Source of the DNA: Ashinkailepas kermadecensis
Lineage: Eukaryota; Arthropoda; Thecostraca; Neolepadidae
Assembly (NCBI GenBank): GCA_034440615.1
Contig: JAOTOM010001577.1
Location: forward strand, 1-64,000
Length of the DNA: 64,000 nt
Direction of reading: 5' to 3'
Shown: positions 10,764-24,179 of the stretch, in pieces
How positions within the stretch are numbered: position 1 is the first letter of the stretch
Layout: each line of letters begins with the position of its first letter
The notes under the pieces: model-generated
Databases searched by the model: none
What the model saw: only the letters and a program-made list of their open reading frames with translations
What the model was told of the DNA's origin: nothing
Made by a program: the position numbers and the translations under genes

Positions 10764-11221
10764 CCCGCGTGGTGGCCAACGACAGAGACTCTTCTCGTCA
10801 TATCAGACGTGCAGTAACAAAATGTGCTGGGCTGACATGCAACAGCAACAATTTGAAGCTACTATCAATGACTCTGAAAATGCAAGTACCCTTCAACATT
10901 TCAGAATATAACATAGTTTTTTGGTAAACGAACAATGGGTGCAATCAAACTTCAGATTCACTTGATGTTTCCATTATTGAAAGCTTGTGAATGCTTGGTG
11001 CAGCGAGGGCAAGCACATCGTTCTTGAAGTTCGCGTCAAAGCCTCTACATGGCATAAAAGGCTTTTAACAGACTGGTGCGTAACTACATACCACCAATAA
11101 TTCTGCGCGTCGCCCGCCTATAGTCGTGAGTGCTGTGCCCTTCTGCAGGGGATGGGGTCCGATGGACGCTCATAACCATCAGTCAACTCATAAATTGCCC
11201 ACGAAAAAAAAAGATTATCAA

Positions 11222-11495
11222 CAGGGGCGGATCCAGACATTTTCATGGCGGTGTACTCGTCTGGAGGGACCCTATTTTTAAGGGGTGCCACTGCGACAGT
11301 CCCTGAAGGGGTGCCTGAGCTGAAAACTTCGGTGAGCTTCAGTGTGACTAGAAATTCCCATGCGGGTCTCTTTCCCCCATTGGCTAAAAAAACTCGTTAA
11401 GCTGGTCAAGAAATGTACCACCTTCCCGGAGAGAAAACTTTTCCGAGTTGGGGGCACATGCCCCATCGTGCCCCTAACCTTCCCATCGGTCCAAG
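11222..11495 (+). mobile_element. hAT-like non-autonomous element (left terminus and body)
   Basis: It starts with CAGGGGCGGATCCAG, a terminus typical of hAT-superfamily elements. It shares internal blocks with the copy at 33294-33640 (TTTTCATGG, ACTGCGA.AGTCC, AGCTGAAAA, GTGCCCCTAA). I could not identify a clean right terminal inverted repeat or an 8-bp target duplication, so the superfamily is inferred from the terminus only. Confidence 0.55.
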
Positions 11496-11632
11496 ATTGT
11501 CGTCAGTACTTTTGGGAAGTCCTGCGTTACATCCAATGTGCTTGTAAATTCTAGGTATACGGATTTAATTTGCGTAGAAGAAATGAACCGTTGGTGAGAT
11601 CTGAACCACGAATAATACACTCACCTCCCATG

Positions 11633-11826
11633 GGCAGTTAGATGCCAACACCCCAATAGCAGTTAGATGCCAACACCCCATGGGCAGTTAGATGCCAACA
11701 AACATTTACCCGTTTGCTAGTACACTTCTAGTCGGAAAACTCAAACGACTTACAATAACAGCAAAAACTCAGCAAAAACTCAGCAAAACTCAAAAGACTT
11801 ACAATAACAGCAAACGACTTACAATA
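11633..11826. repeat. Two short tandem repeats upstream of an exon
   Basis: A unit containing GGCAGTTAGATGCCAACACC is repeated about 3 times (11633-11700). An interleaved repeat of CGACTTACAATAACAGCAAA and AGCAAAAACTC follows at 11745-11826, ending about 70 bp before the next exon. Confidence 0.8.
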
Positions 11827-11838
11827 AGAGCAGTGTAG

Positions 11839-12033
<195 letters not shown>

Positions 12034-12601
12034 TAAGGTCACCACTCACGCCAACGACACACTGGCACGCATCATCAACACGCATTGGCCCGCTACACTT
12101 CTCTGATACAAATGGCATTTAATATGAACTTGTTGAAGTAAAAAAGCAAACGGTAGCTGGAACACACTAGAATAAAGCAATTAATGGCAACCATTCTTCC
12201 TTCGAGGAGGAGGCAGTTTAAACGCACCTTTATATCTCAGCAAGCTCCTTGCAACCGCACTGGAACACATTTACTTCTTTTACTTTAATTACTTGCTTTG
12301 TTGATTTAGGTGCTTTCATATTGACATACTTGTTTAGCCTTCCTTCCGTTTACTGCCCTTGCTGAAAATTGCACGATTCTTGAGAAAATGAATGCCACGA
12401 CAGATAAATATTGCCAGTGTTGCCATGCAAATGATGCATATGAAGTTATTGATTAAATTAATTGCAATGATCACATTATTAAATTAATTGCGTTCCAGTT
12501 TATCTTACAACTTGCTTACCTCATTCGGGTACATGTTGCATGGATTCCTCACACGAGGATATCAGCAGTTCAATGTATTTTACTTGTTCCTTTCTTGTCA
12601 G

Positions 12602-12704
12602 GAACTCACTAAACATGGCTGTCCTGCGGCTCAAGGACTATGGAGAGCTAGCCAAGCTAGAAAATCGCTGGTGGGTTACAAACTCGGAATGCAAAGAGAC
12701 AGAG
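12602..12704 (+). CDS. GRIA: AMPA receptor exon in the flip/flop position
   Basis: One base plus 34 codons, acceptor CCTTTCTTGTCAG, donor GTAAGA. It encodes NSLNMAVLRLKDYGELAKLE, then NRWWVTNSECKETE. This matches the AMPA segment [29 protein letters not shown], which in vertebrates lies on the mutually exclusive flip and flop exons. The Cys of SEC is the expected disulfide partner of the Cys in PCDTM. No second candidate for this segment is visible in either neighbouring intron, so a single form is inferred. The exon ends in phase 0 and is followed by the 11.3-kb satellite-filled intron. Confidence 0.9.
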
Positions 12705-12839
12705 GTAAGAATGATTGTGCAATTTGAAATCGTTCGAACTTGCATTGCGAGGTTTTGGGGTAACGTATATTTTTGAAAATGTTTATTGGAACGTGGATCG
12801 TATGATCTTTACTCAGTCGGCAGCGGTGACTCTATTTGA

Positions 12840-12970
12840 TGTTTCCATGGGGAGTACCCAGTGTATTAGATGGTAGCATTAATTGGTGACCATGTTTTAA
12901 AATACATTGACTGTCAACGAAGGCCTGTGGCCGAAATACGTTCAGTATTAATTTATTTATATTTTGCTCT
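12840..12970 (+). mobile_element. Decayed Penelope-like 3' end with hammerhead relic
   Basis: The block 12910-12946 has the same layout as the ribozyme-like motif at 9165-9199. Stem I is ACTG/CAGT (12910-12913 and 12943-12946), stem II is GGCC, loop TGT, GGCC, then GAAA and TACGTT. The core, however, reads TCAACGA instead of CTGACGA. The trailing AT-rich bases also resemble the other copy. This is read as an old, inactive Penelope-like terminus; the outer limits are uncertain. Confidence 0.45.
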
Positions 12971-14079
12971 TTAACATGAGCAGATGGTTATTCGACCCCA
13001 TTTTCGCGATATTTCGTGATATTTTCGATTATATATTGCTGTCATGAAATGCTGTTAGTAGTCTTTGTTTGATCAGCAAGGCGAAGAAATAATTATTCAC
13101 TTTAATTTTGCTGAGATCCATCAACAATCAATGCTGTTCTTAAGAAGAAAAAGCAGCTCAACCAAGCTTAGAAGTTTATGAAATGGCGTGGTCACCATCT
13201 GCCCTAATCATTGGTGGGGGAATGTGAAAATTAATTCGTCCTCTATGTCAATGCTGATTCATATACAATAGCAGCCTGAAGATGTGAGGGTGATCTCTAT
13301 CTCTATCGATACGGGTGTCAAGATCTAGTAACGGGGTTTGTAACGAACCAATTACTTCGCGTATGGTGGATTATTTCAGAATCGTTATGCGCTCGAGACA
13401 GATATTGTATATTCGTCCACGAAGAATGCGTTTCGTTTCGCACGTATCAAGATGATAAGTATCAAAAGACTAGGTGATTCAGATGATGACTAAATATAAT
13501 ACTAAATCTGGGCTCTGACAAATGATTAGGTGACTGGATGATCTAGGTGGTACATGGGTGCTACCAATGATCGCGTTATCTACAGAACATCTGTTGGACA
13601 AAAATCGTATGTGCTGAAGCCAGCACACGTTTTCAGTTGTAGAAGCAAACAATACCACAGCCAAAGGTAGCGTACCGCCCGGCCGATCACACGGAGCAGT
13701 TTGTATTGACCTGGGGGCTAGCTCATCGCGACGATGGCGACCAGCAGCCTTATTGGATCTGCCGCTCAGCTGAGGACAGTTCCGGCCTCTTGGAATACAG
13801 CCTCCTCGTCTTTCGCCTAACTACAGACAGCCTAAGTTCAAGCTGCGTGAACTGGAAATTTCGGTGTAATTGCCCGCTACAATGCTGCAGTAGACGAGCA
13901 GCTGATCGAAGGCGTCTACAGCAGGACTGACGTGTGGACGTGTCCCGCTGCCAGGCTGGAGCCGGCCGACAGGCTCCAGCCTAGCATGCAATACAGCGAA
14001 GTCCAAACATTGCCTGTGTAGGCATAACGTGTTTGATTTGAATTATCCATCAAGGTATCCATCAATAGGTGCGGCTGTC
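12971..14079. other. Intron sequence, nothing firmly recognised
   Basis: The left part is AT-rich and featureless. From about 13720 the composition becomes GC-rich. The bases 13871-14017 translate without stops to a protein-like string (RYNAAVDEQLIEGVYSRTDV onward), but it has no match I recognise and no clear splice sites. I do not call it an exon. Confidence 0.4.
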
Positions 14080-14690
14080 GCCGACGACGAGACACCTGCG
14101 GGTCGTGGCGGGGAGGGTGGTGGTAGCCGACGACAAGACGCCGGAGGAGGCCCGCCGTGGGCTCGGCGCGCGCGAGACCTACGGGTCGTGGCGGGGAGGG
14201 TGGTGGTAGCCGACGACAAGACGCCGGAGGAGGCCCGCCGTGGGCTCGGCACGCGCGAGACCTACGGGTCGTGGCGGGGAGGGTGGTGGTAGCCGACGAC
14301 AAGACGCCGGAGGAGGCCCGCCGTGGGCTCGGCACGCGCGAGACCTACGGGTCGTGGCGGGGAGGGTGGTGGTAGCCGACGACAAGACGCCGGAGGAGGC
14401 CCGCCGTGGGCTCGGCGCGCGCGAGACCTACGGGTCGTGGCGGGGAGGGTGGTGGTAGTCGACGACAAGACGCCGGAGGAGGCCCGCCGTGGGCTCGGCG
14501 CGCCGCAACAGTTTGACCGGCTGGTGAGAGGCCGCGCGACCGAGCCAGTCCAAGTCGTCGGCGGAACCACATCTATCAAGGACGTCGCTGAGAACGTGAG
14601 GTGGTGGCCACCGGTTGATCGACACGGCCGCAACCGACAGCTGGATCGGCGACTGACCGAGGTCCAGGCGTTGCTCGAGGCGCACCGCAC
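14080..14690. repeat. 83-bp minisatellite (5 copies) and GC-rich link to the satellite
   Basis: The block GGGTCGTGGCGGGGAGGG recurs at 14100, 14183, 14266, 14349 and 14432, a strict 83-bp period. After the last copy, 14511-14690 is unique GC-rich sequence leading into the first degenerate 39-bp units. Open frames across it are chance products of GC-rich repeats. Confidence 0.9.
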
Positions 14691-17600
14691 CACCCGCACC
14701 CAGCTGGACAGCACAGTGGCGCTCCACACCACCCGCACCCAGCGGGACAGCACAGTGGCGCACCACCCACACGCAGCGGGACAGCACAGTGGCGCACCAC
14801 ACCACCCGCACCCACCGGGACAGCACAATGGCACACCACCCGCACCCAGCGGGACAGCACAGTGGCACACCACACCACCCGCACCCACCGGGACAGCACA
14901 GTGGCGCACCACCCACACCCAGCGGGACAGCACAGTGGCGCACCACACCACCCGCACCCACCGGGACAGCACAGTGGCCCACCACACCGCCCGCACCCAC
15001 CGGGACAGCACAGTGGCGCACCACACCACCCGCACCCACCGGGACAGCACAGTGGCGCACCACACCACCCGCACCCACCGGGACAGCACAGTGGCGCACC
15101 ACACCACCCGTACCCACCGGGACAGCACAGTGGCACACCACACCACCCGCACCCACCGGGACAGCACAGTGGCACACCACACCACCCGCACCCAGCGGGA
15201 CAGCACAGTGACACACCACACCACCCGCACCCACCGGGACAGCACAGTGGCACACCACACCACCCGCACCCACCGGGACAGCACAGTGGCACACCACACC
15301 ACCCGCACCCAGCGGGACAGCACAGTGGCGCACCACACCACCCGCACCCAGCGGGACAGTACAGTGGCGCACCACACCACCCGCACCCACCGGGACAGCA
15401 CAGTGGCACACCACACCACCCGCACCCAGCGGGACAATACAGTGGCACACCACACCACCCGCACCCAGCGGGACAGCACAGTGGCACACCACACCACCCG
15501 CACCCACCGGGACAGCACAGTGGCACACCACACCACCCGCACCCAGCGGGACAATACAGTGGCACACCACACCACCCGCACCCAGCGGGACAGCACAGTG
15601 GCACACCACACCACCCGCACCCACCGGGACAGCACAGTGGCACACCACACCACCCGCACCCAGCGGGCAACACAGCACAGTGGCACACCACACCACCCGC
15701 ACCCAGCGGGACAGCACAATGGCGCACCACACCACCCGCACCCAGCGGGACAGCACAGTGGCGCACCACACCACCCAGCAAGGCGCACCACACCACCCGC
15801 ACCCACCGTGACAGCACGCACCACACCACCCGCACCCAGCGGGACAGCACAGTGGCACACCACACCACCCGCACCCACCGGGACAGTACAGTGGCGCACC
15901 ACACCACCCGCACCCAGCGGGACAATACAGTGGCGCACCACACCACCCGCACCCAGCGGGACAGCACAGTGGCACACCACACCACCCGTACCCACCGGGA
16001 CAGCACAGTGGCACACCACACCACCCGCACCCAGCGGGACAGCACAGTGGCACACCACACCACCCGCACCCAGCGGGACAGTACAGTGGCACACCACACC
16101 ACCCGCACCCAGCGGGACAGCACAGTGGCGCACCACACCACCCGCACCCAGCGGGACAGCACAGTGGCGCACCACACCACCCGCACCCACCGGGACAGTA
16201 CAGTGGCGCACCACACCACCCGCACCCAGCGGGACAGCACAGTGGCACACCACACCACCCGCACCCAGCGGGACAGCACAGTGGCACACCACACCACCCG
16301 CACCCAGCGGGACAGCACAATGGCGCACCACACCACCCGCACCCAGCGGGACAGCACAGTGGCGCACCACACCACCCGCACCCAGCGGGACAGCACAGTG
16401 GCGCACCACACCACCCGCACCCACCGGGACAGCACAGTGGCGCACCACACCACCCGCACCCAGCGGGACAGCACAGTGGCACACCACACCACCCGCACCC
16501 ACCGGGACAGTACAGTGGCACACCACACCACCCGCACCCACCGGGACAGCACAGTGGCGCACCCACCACCCGCACCCAGCGGGACAGCACAGTGGCGCAC
16601 CACACCACCCGCACCCACCGGGACAGCACAGTGGCACACCACACCACCCGCACCCACCGGGACAGCACAGTGGCACACCACACCACCCGCACCCAGCGGG
16701 ACAGCACAGTGGCGCACCACCCGCACCCAGTGGGACAGCACAGTGGCACACCACACCACCCGCACCCAGCGGGACAGCACAGTGGCACACCACACCACCC
16801 GCACCCAGCGGGACAGCACAGTGACACACCACCCACACCCAGCGGGACAGTACAGTGGCACACCACACCACCCGCACCCAGCGGGACAGCACAGTGACAC
16901 ACCACCCGCACCCAGCGGGACAGTACAGTGGCACACCACACCACCCGCACCCAGCGGGACAGCACAGTGACACACCACCCACACCCAGCGGGACAGTACA
17001 GTGGCACACCACACCACCCGCACCCACCGGGACAGCACAGTGGCACACCACACCACCCGCACCCACCGGGACAGCACAGTGGCACACCACACCACCCGCA
17101 CCCAGCGGGACAGCACAGTGCACACCACACCACCCGCACCCAGCGGGACAGCACAGTGGCGCACCACACCACCCGCACCCAGCGGGACAGCACAGTGACA
17201 CACCACACCACCCGCACCCACCGGGACAGCACAGTGGCGCACCACACCACCCGCACCCACCGGGACAGCACAGTGGCACACCACACCACCCGCACCCAGC
17301 GGGACAGCACAGTGGCACACCACACCACCCGCACCCACCGGGACAGCACAGTGGCACACCACACCACCCGCACCCAGCGGGACAGCACAGTGGCGCACCA
17401 CACCACCCGCACCCAGCGGGACAGCTCAGTGGCGCACCACACCACCCGCACCCACCGGGACAGCACAGTGGCACACCATACCACCCGCACCCACCGGGAC
17501 AGCACAGTGGCACACCATACCACCCGCACCCACCGGGACAGCACAGTGGCGCACCACACCACCCGCACCCAGCGGGACAGCACAGTGGCACACCACACCA

Positions 17601-20600
17601 CCCGCACCCACCGGGACAGCACAGTGGCGCACCATACCACCCGCACCCACCGGGACAGCACAGTGGCACACCACACCACCCGCACCCAGCGGGACAGCAC
17701 AGTGGCACACCACACCACCCGCACCCAGCGGGACAGCACAGTGGCGCACCACACCACCCGCACCCAGCGGGACAGCACAGTGGCGCACCACACCACCCGC
17801 ACCCAGCGGGACAGCACAGTGGCACACCACACCACCCGCACCCACCGGGACAGCACAGTGGCACACCACACCACCCGCACCCAGCGGGACAGCACAGTGG
17901 CGCACCACACCACCCGCACCCAGCGGGACAGCACAGTGGCACACCACACCACCCGCACCCAGCGGGACAGCACAGTGGCGCACCACACCACCCGCACCCA
18001 GCGGGACAGCACAGTGGCGCACCACACCACCCGCACCCAGCGGGACAGCACAGTGGCGCACCACCACCCACCCAGCGGGACAGCACAGTGGCGCACCACA
18101 CCACCCGCACCAGCAGGGACAGCACAGTGGCGCACCACACCACCCGCACCCAGCGGGACAGCACAGTGGCGCACCACACCACCCGCACCCAGCGGGACAG
18201 CACAGTGGCGCACCACACCACCCGCACCCAGCGGGACACAGCACAGTGGCGCACCACACCACCCGCACCCAGCGGGACAGCACAGTGGCGCACCACACCA
18301 CCCGCACCCAGCGGGACAGTACAGTGGCGCACCACACCACCCGCACCCAGCGGGACAGCACAGTGGCGCACCACACCACCCGCACCCAGCGGGACAATAC
18401 AGTGGCGCACCACACCACCCGCACCCACCGGGACAGCACAGTGGCGCACCACACCACCCGCACCCACCGGGACAGCACAGTGGCACACCATACCACCCGC
18501 ACCCACCGGGACAGCACAGTGGCACACCATACCACCCGCACCCACCGGGACAGCACAGTGGCGCACCACACCACCCGCACCCAGCGGGACAGCACAGTGA
18601 CACACCACCCACACCCAGCGGGACAGCACAGTGGCGCACCATACCACCCGCACCCACCGGGACAGCACAGTGGCACACCACACCACCCGCACCCAGCGGG
18701 ACAGCACAGTGGCACACCATACCACCCGCACCCACCGGGACAGCACAGTGACGCACCACACCACCCGCACCCACCGGGACAGCACAGTGGCACACCATAC
18801 CACCCGCACCCACCGGGACAGCACAGTGGCACACCATACCACCCGCACCCACCGGGACAGCACAGTGGCACACCATACCACCCGCACCCACCGGGACAGC
18901 ACAGTGGCGCACCACACCACCCGCACCCACCGGGACAGCACAGTGGCACACCATACCACCCGCACCCACCGGGACAGCACAGTGGCACACCAGTGACGCA
19001 CCACACCACCCGCACCCACCGGGACAGCACAGTGGCACACCATACCACCCGCACCCACCCACCGGGACAGCACAGTGGCACACCATACCACCCGCACCCA
19101 CCGGGACAGCACAGTGGCGCACCACACCACCCGCACCCAGCGGGACAGCACAGTGGCACACCATACCACCCGCACCCACCGGGACAGCACAGTGGCACAC
19201 CATACCACCCGCACCCACCGGGACAGTACAGTGGCGCACCACACCACCCGCACCCAGCGGGACAGTACAGTGGCGCACCACACCACCCGCACCCACCGGG
19301 ACAGCACAGTGGCGCACCACACCACCCGCACCCACCGGGACAGCACAGTGGCGCACCACACCACCCGCACCCAGCGGTACAGCACAGTGGCGCACCACAC
19401 CACCCGCACCCACCGGGACAGCACAGTGGCGCACCACACCACCCGCACCCAGCGGGACAGCACAGTGACGCACCATACCACCCGCACCCAGCGGGACAGC
19501 ACAGTGGCACACCACACCACCCGCACCCAGCGGGACAGCACAGTGGCGCACCACACCACCCGCACCCAGCGGGACAGCACAGTGGCACACCATACCACCC
19601 GCACCCACCGGGACAGCACAGTGGCGCACCACACCACCCGCACCCAGCGGGACAGCACAGTGGCACACCATACCACCGGCACCCAGCGGGACAATACAGT
19701 GGCACACCACACCACCCGCACCCAGCGGGACAATACAGTGGCACACCACACCACCCGCACCCAGCGGGACAATACAGTGGCACACCACACCACCCGCACC
19801 CAGCGGGACAGCACAGTGGCGCACCACACCACCCGCACCCACCGGGACAGCACAGTGGCGCACCCACCACCCGCACCCAGCGGGACAGCACAGTGGCGCA
19901 CCCACCACCCGCACCCAGCGGGACAGCACAGTGGCGCACCACACCACCCGCACCCAGCGGGACAGCACAGTGGCACACCACACCACCCGCACCCAGCGGG
20001 ACAATACAGTGGCGCACCACACCACCCGCACCCAGCGGGACAATACAGTGGCACACCACACCACCCGCACCCAGCGGGACAATACAGTGGCGCACCACAC
20101 CACCCGCACCCACCGGGACAGCACAGTGGCGCACCACACCACCCGCACCCACCGGGACAGCACAGTGGCACACCACACCACCCGCACCCAGCGGGACAAT
20201 ACAGTGGCACACCACACCACCCGCACCCAGCGGGACAATACAGTGGCACACCACACCACCCGCACCCAGCGGGACAATACAGTGGCGCACCACACCACCC
20301 GCACCCACCGGGACAGCACAGTGGCGCACCACACCACCCGCACCCACCGGGACAGCACAGTGGCACACCACACCACCCGCACCCAGCGGGACAATACAGT
20401 GGCACACCACACCACCCGCACCCAGCGGGACAATACAGTGGCACACCACACCACCCGCACCCAGCGGGACAGCACAGTGGCACACCACACCACCCGCACC
20501 CACCGGGACAGCACAGTGGCGCACCACACCACCCGCACCCAGCGGGACAATACAGTGGCACACCACACCACCCGCACCCAGCGGGACAGCACAGTGGCAC

Positions 20601-23215
20601 ACCACACCACCCGCACCCACCGGGACAATACAGTGGCGCACCACACCACCCGTACCCACCGGGACAGTACAGTGGCACACCATACCACCCGCACCCAGCG
20701 GGACAATACAGTGGCGCACCACACCACCCGCACCCAGCGGGACAGCACAGTGGCGCACCACACCACCCGCACCCAGCGGGACAGCACAGTGGCACACCAT
20801 ACCACCCGCACCCACCGGGACAGTACAGTAGCGCATCATCCGCACCCAGCGGGACAGCACAGTGGCGCACCACACCACCCGCACCCACCGGGACAGTACA
20901 GTAGCGCACCACCCGCACCCAGCGGGACAGCACAGTGGCGCACCACACCACCCGCACCCAGCGGGACAGCACAGTGGCACACCACACCACCCGCACCCAG
21001 CGGGACAGCACAGTGGCACACCACACCACCCGCACCCAGCGGGACAGCACAGTGGCACACCACACCACCCGCACCCAGCGGGACAGCACAGTGGCGCACC
21101 ACACCACCCGCACCCAGCGGGACAGCACAGTGGCGCACCACACCACCCGCACCCAGCGGGACAGCACAGTGGCACACCACACCACCCGCACCCACCGGGA
21201 CAGCACAGTGGCGCACCACACCACCCGCACCCACCGGGACAGCACAGTGGCACACCACACCACCCGCACCCAGCGGGACAGCACAGTGGCACACCACACC
21301 ACCCGCACCCACCGGGACAGCACAGTGGCGCACCACACCACCCGCACCCACCGGGACAGTACAGTGGCGCACCACACCACCCGCACCCAGCGGGACAGCA
21401 CAGTGGCGCACCACACCACCCGCACCCAGCGGGACAGCACAGTGGCACACCACACCCACCCAGCGGGACAGCACAGTGGCACACCACACCACCCGCACCC
21501 AGCGGGACAGCACAGTGGCACACCACACCACCCGCACCCACCGGGACAGCACAGTGGCACACCATACCACCGGCACCCAGCGGGACAATACAGTGGCACA
21601 CCACACCACCCGCACCCAGCGGGACAATACAGTGGCACACCACACCACCCGCACCCAGCGGGACAATACAGTGGCGCACCACACCACCCGCACCCACCGG
21701 GACAGCACAGTGGCGCACCACACCACCCGCACCCACCGGGACAGCACAGTGGCACACCACACCACCCGCACCCAGCGGGACAATACAGTGGCACACCACA
21801 CCACCCGCACCCAGCGGGACAATACAGTGGCACACCACACCACCCGCACCCAGCGGGACAATACAGTGGCACACCACACCACCCGCACCCAGCGGGACAA
21901 TACAGTGGCACACCACACCACCCGCACCCAGCGGGACAGCACAGTGGCACACCACACCACCCGCACCCACCGGGACAGCACAGTGGCGCACCACACCACC
22001 CGCACCCACCGGGACAGCACAGTGGCACACCACACCACCCGCACCCAGCGGGACAGTACAGTGGCACACCACACCACCCGCACCCACCGGGACAGTACAG
22101 TGGCGCACCACACCACCCGCACCCACCGGGACAGCACAGTGGCGCACCACACCACCCGCACCCACCGGGACAGCACAGTGGCACACCACACCACCCGCAC
22201 CCAGCGGGACAGCACAGTGGCGCACCACACCACCCGCACCCAGCGGGACAGCACAGTGGCACACCACACCACCCGCACCCACCGGGACAGCACAGTTGCG
22301 CACCACACCACCCGCACCCAGCGGGACAGTACAGTGGCGCACCACACCACCCGCACCCACCGGGACAGCACAGTGGCGCACCACACCACCCGCACCCAGC
22401 GGGACAGCACAGTGGCGCACCACACCACCCGCACCCACCGGGACAGCACAGTGGCGCACCACACCACCCGCACCCAGCGGGACAGCACAGTGGCGCACCA
22501 CACCACCCGCACCCACCGGGACAGCACAGTGGCGCACCACACCACCCGCACCCACCGGGACAGCACAGTGGCGCACCACACCACCCGCACCCAGCGGGAC
22601 AGCACAGTGGCGCACCACCCACACCCAGCGGGACAGCACAGTGGCGCACCACACCACCCGCACCCAGCGGGACAGCACAGTGGCACACCACACCACCCGC
22701 ACCCACCGGGACAGTACAGTGGCGCACCCACCACCCGCACCCAGCGGGACAGCACAGTGGCGCACCACACCACCCGCACCCACCACCCGCACCCACCGGG
22801 ACAGCACAGTGGCGCACCACCCACACCCAGCGGGACAGCACAGTGGCGCACCACACCACCCGCACCCAGCGGGACAGCACAGTGGCGCACCACACCACCC
22901 GCACCCACCGGGACAGCACAGTGGCACACCATACCACCCGCACCCACCGGGACAGCACAGTGGCGCACCACACCACCCGCACCCAGCGGGACAGCACAGT
23001 GGCGCACCACACCACCCGCACCCAGCGGGACAGCTCAGTGGCGCACCACACCACCCGCACCCACCGGGACAGCACAGTGGCACACCACACCACCCACACC
23101 CAGCGGGACAGCACAGTGGCACACCACACCACCCGCACCCAGCGGGACAGCACAGTGGCGCACCACACCACCCGCACCCAGCGGGACAACACCGTGGCGC
23201 CAGTACAAGGGCCAG
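14690..23215. repeat. 39-bp satellite, about 218 copies, inside the receptor intron
   Basis: The 39-bp unit contains CACCACACCACCCGCACCCA, then CCGGGACAGCACAGTGG. Copies differ mainly at a few switch positions: CCACCGGG or CCAGCGGG, GCGCAC or GCACAC, CAGCACAG or CAATACAG, CCACAC or CCATAC. Because 39 is a multiple of 3 and the unit has no stop in most frames, it creates open frames of up to 3098 codons on both strands. These are not genes. Rare variants shared by distant blocks (TACCACCGGCACCCAGC near 19672 and 21564) show internal segment duplication. A few units are shortened. The array lies wholly between receptor exons at 12704 and 23980. Confidence 0.97.
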
Positions 23216-23249
23216 CTGGCGACACTGAGCTGAAGTGGCATAGAAAACA

Positions 23250-23580
23250 GGCACCACCCACGGTGTGTTGCCGGCGCGTCAGGGTTGACCCGTGACCACC
23301 CACCGTGTGTTGCCGGCGCGTCAGGGTTGACCCGTGACCACCCACCGTGTGTTGCCGGCGCGTCAGGGTTGACCCGTGACCACCCACCGTGTGTTGCCGG
23401 CGCGTCAGGGTTGACCCGTGACCACCCACCGTGTGTTGCCGGCGCGTCAGGGTTGACCTGTCACCACCCACCGTGTGTTGCCGGCGCGTCAGGTTTGACC
23501 TGTCACCACCCACCGTGTGTTGCCGGCGCGTCAGGTTTGACCCGTCACCACCCACCATGTGTTACCGGCGCATCAGGGCA
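23250..23580. repeat. 42-bp minisatellite, 8 copies
   Basis: The 42-bp unit contains CACCGTGTGTTGCCGGCGCG, then TCAGGGTTGACC. CCGGCGCGTC recurs near 23271, 23313, 23355, 23397, 23439, 23481 and 23523, with a variant near 23566. It is separated from the 39-bp array by about 35 bases. Confidence 0.95.
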
Positions 23581-23681
23581 GGATCGGCCGCCCACTTCCC
23601 CGGGTGCTATTATATGCATCGTCGCACGTGCTTCGCCGTGCGATGAGTCGAGATTTCGTTGCGCTGTACTCGGAAGCGGGA

Positions 23682-23870
23682 AGTCTGTACCTCGTTGGTT
23701 GGTTATTGGTTTTATGACACGTCGACCGTTGAGTCGTGTAGCGTCGCCAATCTCTCACGACGATTGGTCGCGGGCGAAGAGTAGCGACAGGTGAGATTCG
23801 AACCCACAATCTTTCGATTGCGAGACGAGCATCTTACCCTTAGACCACTCGTCCCCAGTCTGTACCTCGT
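23682..23870 (-). mobile_element. tRNA-derived SINE with 14-bp target duplication
   Basis: On the minus strand, a tRNA-like head begins at 23856 (GGGGACGAGTGGTCTAAGGG) and includes a T-arm/B-box GGGTTCGAATC. A body CCTGTCGCTACTCTTCGCCC and GACCAATC follows, ending in an AACC-type tail (AAAACCAATAACCAACCA). The SINE, 23696-23856, is bracketed by perfect copies of AGTCTGTACCTCGT (23682-23695 and 23857-23870). A second copy lies at 48028-48190. It is 110 bp upstream of the TM4 exon, in opposite orientation to the gene. Confidence 0.85.
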
Positions 23871-23979
23871 GATAGATGAATGAGTCGCATGCCAAACACG
23901 GCGTACGATACAAGTAATGACGTAATCCACGTCATGCGCGTACGATGTGGCCCGTACTTACTTATGCTTGGCATTGCAG

Positions 23980-24117
23980 GAGTCGCAGGCCAGTGAGCTG
24001 CTTCTTAGCAACGTCGCTGGAATTTTCTACATCCTGATTGGTGGTCTTGTTCTCGCCATGGCGGTCGCCCTAACGGAGTTCTGCTGCAAGTCCAAGACGG
24101 AAGCAAAGCGGGCCAAG
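23980..24117 (+). CDS. GRIA: AMPA receptor exon: TM4
   Basis: This exon has 46 codons in phase 0, acceptor GCTTGGCATTGCAG. It encodes [10 protein letters not shown], then the fourth membrane segment [17 protein letters not shown] continuing AVALTEF, then the juxtamembrane [12 protein letters not shown]. The NVAG start and basic EAKR end are AMPA signatures. TM4 is required for tetramer assembly in this family. The donor after AAG is GTTGGC, a weak site, next to a pyrimidine-rich low-complexity intron. A decayed inverted copy of this exon lies at 45795-45911. Confidence 0.93.
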
Positions 24118-24179
24118 GTTGGCTCTCTCTCCATCTCGTCATGTCTGTTTGTTCTCCCACCATGTCTTTTTCCCAACAT

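Noticed and set aside
14262..23558. Very long open frames (up to 3098 codons) on both strands
   Set aside because: Produced by a 39-bp unit with no stop codons; several frames are open at once, the translations are pure 13-residue repeats, and the region is an intron.
23785..23856. Functional tRNA gene on the minus strand
   Set aside because: The tRNA-like part continues into a shared body and AACC tail with target duplications, so it is the head of a SINE; the same holds at 48120-48190.
12036..23979. Alternative flip/flop exon
   Set aside because: I looked in the introns on both sides of 12602-12704 for a second NSLNMAVL-like exon and found none.
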